16,175 bases of DNA from Myxococcales bacterium (GTDB lineage: Bacteria > Myxococcota > Polyangia > Fen-1088), in assembly GCA_003155465.1 (NCBI GenBank), contig PMCR01000114.1, positions 8,098 through 24,272 on the forward strand, in the 5' to 3' direction. Shown piece after piece: positions 12,998 to 16,175 of the stretch (positions within the stretch are counted from its first letter, which is position 1; the number at the start of each line of letters is the position of its first letter). The translations under genes were made by a program, and so were the position numbers. Below the pieces are notes generated by a model that did no database searches, had not been told where the DNA came from, and saw only the letters and a list, made by a program, of their open reading frames with translations.

Positions 12998-14244
12998 AGA
13001 AGCGGGATCAGCAGAGTGCGGGAGGGAAGGGATCCTCCCCGGGGGAGCCCATTCTTAGAGTCGAGCGTCGCAAGCAGGCGTTTTCGGTCTTTGGCGGCGC
13101 GGTGGAGCAGGCGGGCGACGGCGAGACCGCGGCGGCGCTGGCCGCGCTGCTTGCCCCGGATCCGGGCCTGGCGCGTGCGCTCACCCACGGGTTTCACAGC
13201 TATGCGGGTCGCATGCACCCATCCACGGCGCGGGTCGCGATCGCTCGCTTTTCGCAGCCCGGCCAGGATGTGCTGGATCCTTTCTGCGGCAGCGGAACGG
13301 TCTTGGTCGAGGCCATGGCTGCGGGTCGCAAGGCCGTGGGCAGCGATGCCAGCCCGCTGGCCGTGATCATTGCCCGCGCGCGCTCGACCACCCTGGGGCC
13401 GGAAGGACGCCAGCTTCTGGTGGAGTGCGCGCGCCAGATGGCCGAGGAAGCGGCGGAGCGCGCGCGCAAGCGCACGCGGCCCGACATCCCCAAGTGGGCG
13501 CACGGGGAGAAGAGTCGCTATTTCCCCCATGTCGCCTTCGAACTCTACGGCTTGCGCTCGCTCATCGGCGAGACCAAGGAGGACGATGTGGGACTCGCGC
13601 TGCGCGCCTGTCTGTCATCGATCCTGGTGAAGTTCATGCGCGGTAGCGACGAGGCGGTCGCCCGGCGCATCGGCCGGGGTGTGCCGTCGCGCTTTTTCGC
13701 GAGCCGTGCGGAAGAACTGGCCCGTGGCTTGGAGACCTTGGAGCGGCGTACACCGGCGGGCACGCCCGTGCCGCAGATTCGAATAGCCGACGCGCGGGAT
13801 CTGGGCCTGCTGGCTGCGCATCGCTTCGATCTGATCCTGTCGTCGCCGCCCTACGCCGGAACCTACGACTACGCTGAACACCACGACGTGCGCTTCCTCT
13901 GGCTGGGCCTGTCCCGCGAGAAACTGGATCGTGTTCAAGTGGGGGCGCGCGACGAGGGGTTGGGTTCGGCGGCCCAGCGCTGGCTTCACGATCGGCGGCG
14001 TTGGTTGTCGGAGATGGCGCGCGTGGCCCGTCGGGGCGCGGCCATCATTCTGCAGGTCGGCGACGGCGTGGTGGCGGGTGCTCCCGAGGACGCCGCGCGC
14101 GCGGTCGAGGAGGAAGCTCGGCGCCTGGGCCTTGCCCCGGTAGCGCGGGTCTCACAGGGGCGGCCACCGCATGATTTTCGCCTGCGCCAGATCTTCGCCG
14201 GCCGTCCCCGCCGGGAACACGTGGTGATGTTGCGCAAGCTCTGA
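12985..14244 (+). CDS. Orphan SAM-dependent DNA/RNA methyltransferase with SPPY motif
   Basis: The product is 419 aa from ATG 12985, or 416 aa from GTG 12994, which overlaps the upstream small ORF by 4 nt. The frame is open back to 12784, but that part is unlike protein and lies in the region between genes. Residues 96-105, VLDPFCGSGT, are the SAM-binding motif I. VGSDASPLAV at 118-127 follows the motif II strand. DLILSSPPYAGTYDY at 282-296 is the catalytic motif IV, as in amino-methyltransferases acting on adenine N6, cytosine N4 or guanine N2. About 160 residues between the two motifs probably recognise the target. No restriction endonuclease is nearby, so it is an orphan. It sits before tilS with a 1-nt overlap (TGATG), which hints at a co-expressed, perhaps RNA-directed, role. 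The target base cannot be told from the sequence. Confidence 0.78.
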   Translation: MERVKKRDQQSAGGKGSSPGEPILRVERRKQAFSVFGGAVEQAGDGETAAALAALLAPDPGLARALTHGFHSYAGRMHPSTARVAIARFSQPGQDVLDPFCGSGTVLVEAMAAGRKAVGSDASPLAVIIARARSTTLGPEGRQLLVECARQMAEEAAERARKRTRPDIPKWAHGEKSRYFPHVAFELYGLRSLIGETKEDDVGLALRACLSSILVKFMRGSDEAVARRIGRGVPSRFFASRAEELARGLETLERRTPAGTPVPQIRIADARDLGLLAAHRFDLILSSPPYAGTYDYAEHHDVRFLWLGLSREKLDRVQVGARDEGLGSAAQRWLHDRRRWLSEMARVARRGAAIILQVGDGVVAGAPEDAARAVEEEARRLGLAPVARVSQGRPPHDFRLRQIFAGRPRREHVVMLRKL

Positions 14245-15503
14245 TGTTGTCCCAGGTGCTGCAAACCATTCGCGAGCAGGCGCTGCTTGCTGGCGGCGAG
14301 CGCGTGTTGGTGGCCGTCTCTGGCGGTCCTGACTCGACGGCGCTGCTGCATGGGCTGAAGCATCTCGCGGCCCGCCTGCATATCGAGTTGGTCGCTGCTG
14401 TGGTGGACCATGGGCTGCGGCCGGAATCGGGAGCGGAGGCCGCTCTGGTGGTGGAGCGCTGCCAGGCCCTCGGGGTTTGCTGCGAGATTCTCGCGGTTGA
14501 CGTCAGGGCGGCGTGTCGTCCCCATGTGTCGTTGCAGGAAGCCGCTCGTAACGTGCGCCTTCGTGCTTTGCAGGAAGCCGCGGTCAGGTTGGGTTGCACG
14601 CGGGTTGCCCTCGGTCATACGGCTGACGATCAGGCCGAGACGGTGCTCTTTCGCATCGTGCGCGGTACCGGAATTTCCGGATTGAGTGGAATTCCCTACC
14701 AGCGCGGGATTCTGATCCGGCCGCTGCTCGACACGCGACGCAAGAGCATCTTGGCGTTTCTGGCCAAGCGGCACATTCCGTTCATCGAGGATCCCTCGAA
14801 TGCCAACCGGCACTACACGCGTGTGCGGATTCGTCTCGACCTTCTGCCCATGCTCTGCCGCGAGAATCCGCGTGTAGTCGATGCGCTGCTGTCGCTGGCA
14901 CAGGACGTACGCGCCGTGGCCTCCGGCGCGCCGACCTATCGGACGCTCGATCGCACATCTGTTCCGCGGCGCGCGGCGGCGCTCATCCAACGGATGGCGA
15001 CGCAAGCGCAGGGGACGCGGCAGGTATCCGTCCCCAAGGGCGAGGTGGTCGTGAGCTACGGAAAGGTCCGGTTCCGGGCGCGAGAGAGTTTGCGCCAAGA
15101 CTCTTCCATTCCTCCGCTCTCGTCCGAGTCAGTCCAGGTCGCGGGCCCTGGGATCTATCGTCTGCCGGGCCGAAGCGAGGGACGCGCGCTCAAGCTGGAA
15201 GAAGGGCGGCACCCCGCGGTACCGCCGACCGGCGCTGCACTCTTTGACGCCGCCCGGATAGCGCGACCGCTGGAGGTGCGGGCCTGGCGTCCGGGCGATC
15301 GCATGCGTCCTCGGGGTGGCCGCGGCAGCCGCAAGTTGTCGGATCTTTTTGTCGATGCCAAGATTCCCCGCGAGCTACGGCCCAAGCTGCCCGTGCTGGC
15401 GACCGCCGACGGAACCATCCTGTTTGTCGCGGGTGTTCGGCCCTCCGAGGTCGGGCGCCCGCGGGTCGGCACCGAGGACTGGCTCGCCGTGCGCGCTGTC
15501 TGA
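14244..15503 (+). CDS. tilS: tRNA(Ile)-lysidine synthase TilS
   Basis: The product is 419 aa, close to the family norm. Residues 26-31 are the PP-loop SGGPDS that binds and adenylates. VDHGLRPES follows at 54-62, QEAARNVR at 98-105 and GHTADDQAET at 124-133, all typical of TilS. The C-terminal domain carries RPGDRMRP and the LSDLFVDAKIP segment, the TilS C-terminal tRNA-binding region. The enzyme attaches lysine to C34 of the CAU-anticodon tRNA-Ile so that it reads AUA instead of AUG, an essential cytosolic step. The ATG shares its A with the methyltransferase stop (TGATG). The next gene is ftsH, as in many bacteria. Confidence 0.95.
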   Translation: MLSQVLQTIREQALLAGGERVLVAVSGGPDSTALLHGLKHLAARLHIELVAAVVDHGLRPESGAEAALVVERCQALGVCCEILAVDVRAACRPHVSLQEAARNVRLRALQEAAVRLGCTRVALGHTADDQAETVLFRIVRGTGISGLSGIPYQRGILIRPLLDTRRKSILAFLAKRHIPFIEDPSNANRHYTRVRIRLDLLPMLCRENPRVVDALLSLAQDVRAVASGAPTYRTLDRTSVPRRAAALIQRMATQAQGTRQVSVPKGEVVVSYGKVRFRARESLRQDSSIPPLSSESVQVAGPGIYRLPGRSEGRALKLEEGRHPAVPPTGAALFDAARIARPLEVRAWRPGDRMRPRGGRGSRKLSDLFVDAKIPRELRPKLPVLATADGTILFVAGVRPSEVGRPRVGTEDWLAVRAV

Positions 15504-15527
15504 CAGCGTTGCCGACGGGAACTCTCG

Positions 15528-15556
15528 TTGACGCCGCGCCTTTTGCTGTCAATATT
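15528..15556 (+). promoter_or_regulatory. Possible promoter of ftsH
   Basis: TTGACG (15528-15533) and AATATT (15551-15556) are 17 nt apart and match a sigma-70-type promoter at five and four positions. An inverted repeat, CTGTC (15546-15550) and GACAG (15564-15568), covers the -10 and could be an operator. There is no clear heat-shock type element. Confidence 0.3.
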
Positions 15557-15580
15557 CTGATCAGACAGTAGAACGTATTA

Positions 15581-15585
15581 GAGGG
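15581..15585 (+). promoter_or_regulatory. Ribosome binding site of ftsH
   Basis: GAGGG lies 6 nt before GTG 15592 and supports this non-ATG start. The next ATG, at 15628, would cut into the first membrane helix. Confidence 0.6.
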
Positions 15586-15591
15586 CCGCGC

Positions 15592-16175
<584 letters not shown>

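Overview
The window looks like chromosomal DNA from a high-GC Gram-negative bacterium, most likely a Myxococcota (Polyangia-like) deltaproteobacterial relative. The reasons are the strong G/C bias at third codon positions, several lipoproteins with Gly/Ser-rich linkers of the kind common in myxobacteria, and the tilS-ftsH adjacency. This assignment is inference; there is no rRNA or tRNA to test it.

Layout, left to right. (1) 1-2257: a polysaccharide-degradation patch. It holds the C-terminus of a clan GH-A (GH5-like) hydrolase, a tiny lipoprotein on the opposite strand, and a complete lipoprotein with a GH12 endoglucanase/xyloglucanase domain and an unassigned C-terminal module. (2) 2288-2566: a minus-strand remnant of a DUF4143-type ATPase that has lost its 5' part. 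(3) 2636-8690: the most interesting block, a tightly coupled three-gene export operon. It encodes a HlyD-type membrane fusion protein, an ABC transporter half with an intact N-terminal C39 peptidase (Cys36/His116/Asp132), and a second ABC half whose N-terminus resembles a C39 domain without the catalytic residues. The genes overlap by 4 nt at both junctions. No double-glycine precursor peptide was found in the window. (4) 8784-10832: a large lipoprotein with a repetitive Gly/Ser linker and a metzincin zinc-protease motif (HExxHxxGxxH plus Met-turn), 93 nt after the exporter and on the same strand. (5) 10900-12679, minus strand: a two-gene operon of 2-keto-3-deoxygluconate kinase and KDPG/KHG aldolase, the last two steps of uronate or Entner-Doudoroff catabolism, preceded by a leader with two hairpins. 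(6) 12884-16175, plus strand: a 37-aa small ORF, an orphan SAM-dependent methyltransferase with a SPPY motif, tilS (tRNA-Ile lysidine synthase) and the start of ftsH (cut by the window edge). The first three are translationally coupled.

How it fits together: the two glycoside hydrolases and the KDG kinase/aldolase pair are compatible with growth on plant polysaccharide. The ABC pair and the fusion protein should form one heterodimeric inner-membrane exporter that cleaves a leader peptide and passes the cargo through the periplasm. The metalloprotease may be an independent surface protein or functionally linked to the exporter. The tilS-ftsH end is housekeeping.
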